From the NCBI GenBank assembly GCA_035536185.1, contig DATLOM010000068.1, forward strand, positions 1 to 60,227: a DNA stretch of 60,227 bases, in the 5' to 3' direction. Each line of letters opens with the position of its first letter. Position 1 is the stretch's first letter. The DNA comes from GCA-2861595 sp035536185. GTDB taxonomy: Bacteria > Actinomycetota > Acidimicrobiia > Acidimicrobiales > GCA-2861595. Below, piece after piece: positions 59,907-60,227 of the stretch. The notes beneath the pieces are model-generated. The model did not search any database. It had not been told where the DNA came from and saw nothing but the letters and a program-made list of their open reading frames with translations. A program made the translations under genes and the position numbers.

Positions 59907-60227
59907 CTAAGCGGCCATGCCCACGATGCGGCCGGCGGTGCCGGTGCCTGCGGTGGAGCCGAGGAAGCGGGCGTCGCCGAAGCCGAAGATGCCGCCGTCG
60001 GAGGCCACCAGCCAGTAGCCGTTGCCCGAGGGCGTGCGCTCCATTGCCACGATGGGCTGGTTCAGCCTCATGGCGCCGGTGGAGCCGAAGAAGCTGGCGT
60101 CGCCGAAGGCGAAGATTCCGCCGTCGGAGGCCACCAGCCAGTAGCCGTTGCCGGTGGGCGTGGCCCGCATGCCCACAATGGGCTTGGCCAGCCTGATGGC
60201 ACCGGTGGAGCCGAAGAACTTGGCGTC
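59907..60227 (-). CDS. 42-residue-repeat protein (5' end outside window)
   Basis: The frame is open to the right edge, so only the C-terminal 106 residues are visible. They consist of two full repeats of the form GYWLVASDGGIFAFGDASFF and parts of others, with a 42-residue period and ending in IVGMAA. This is the same repeat family found fused to glycosyltransferase domains at 3756-6641. Such repeats usually occur in secreted proteins and should build a beta propeller or similar. Export signal and total repeat number lie outside the window. Confidence 0.85.
   Translation of the reverse strand, partial: DAKFFGSTGAIRLAKPIVGMRATPTGNGYWLVASDGGIFAFGDASFFGSTGAMRLNQPIVAMERTPSGNGYWLVASDGGIFGFGDARFLGSTAGTGTAGRIVGMAA

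Overview
The window is GC-rich, densely packed actinobacterial DNA. Most genes start with GTG, neighbouring genes often share a GTGA or ATGA stop/start, and two tiny ribosomal proteins typical of Actinomycetota (bS22-like and bL37-like) are present. The mfd / parvulin / mazG / enolase / ftsB / DUF501 / ppx neighbourhood and the 42-residue GYWL...DGG...FG repeat proteins suggest class Acidimicrobiia; that placement is inference.

Bases 1-31000 form a large cell-surface polysaccharide locus. It holds an ABC exporter (Wzm/Wzt type), a Wzx-like flippase, at least six glycosyltransferases, three polytopic GT-C-like membrane proteins, several SAM methyltransferases and nucleotide-sugar enzymes. A complete CDP-3,6-dideoxyhexose front end is visible (rfbF, rfbG, rfbH). 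It is followed by one tightly coupled run: glycosyltransferase, SDR, sugar-phosphate cyclase (dehydroquinate-synthase-like), thiamine-diphosphate enzyme, HpcH/HpaI aldolase and epimerase. I read this run as a pathway for an unusual branched or cyclic sugar-like building block. The same locus encodes a protein in which six beta-propeller-like repeats are fused to two glycosyltransferase domains.

Bases 31000-60227 are mostly housekeeping: ppx/gppA, DUF501, ftsB, eno, mazG, a parvulin lipoprotein, mfd, pth, rplY, prs, glmU (C-terminally short), tRNA-Gln, ispE, rsmA (with a repetitive insertion), tatD, metG, an AbrB-type regulator, rsmI, DUF192 and ychF. Between them are an AbiEi/DUF559-like gene flanked by palindromes, two tandem exported ferritin-like proteins and a secreted Kelch/TIG/FN3 protein. 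The window ends inside another 42-residue-repeat protein.

The most striking non-coding signal is a family of four roughly 160-bp inverted-repeat elements with GTGC...GCAC ends. They lie at the 3' ends of mfd, rplY, the DUF192 gene and ychF, and in every case the element supplies the gene's stop codon. One copy carries a second small inverted-repeat element nested inside it. Other structured non-coding DNA includes three 76-78-bp tandem hairpin repeats after ftsB and a palindrome in the -35/-10 spacer of a predicted enolase promoter that feeds a CAA-repeat leader.
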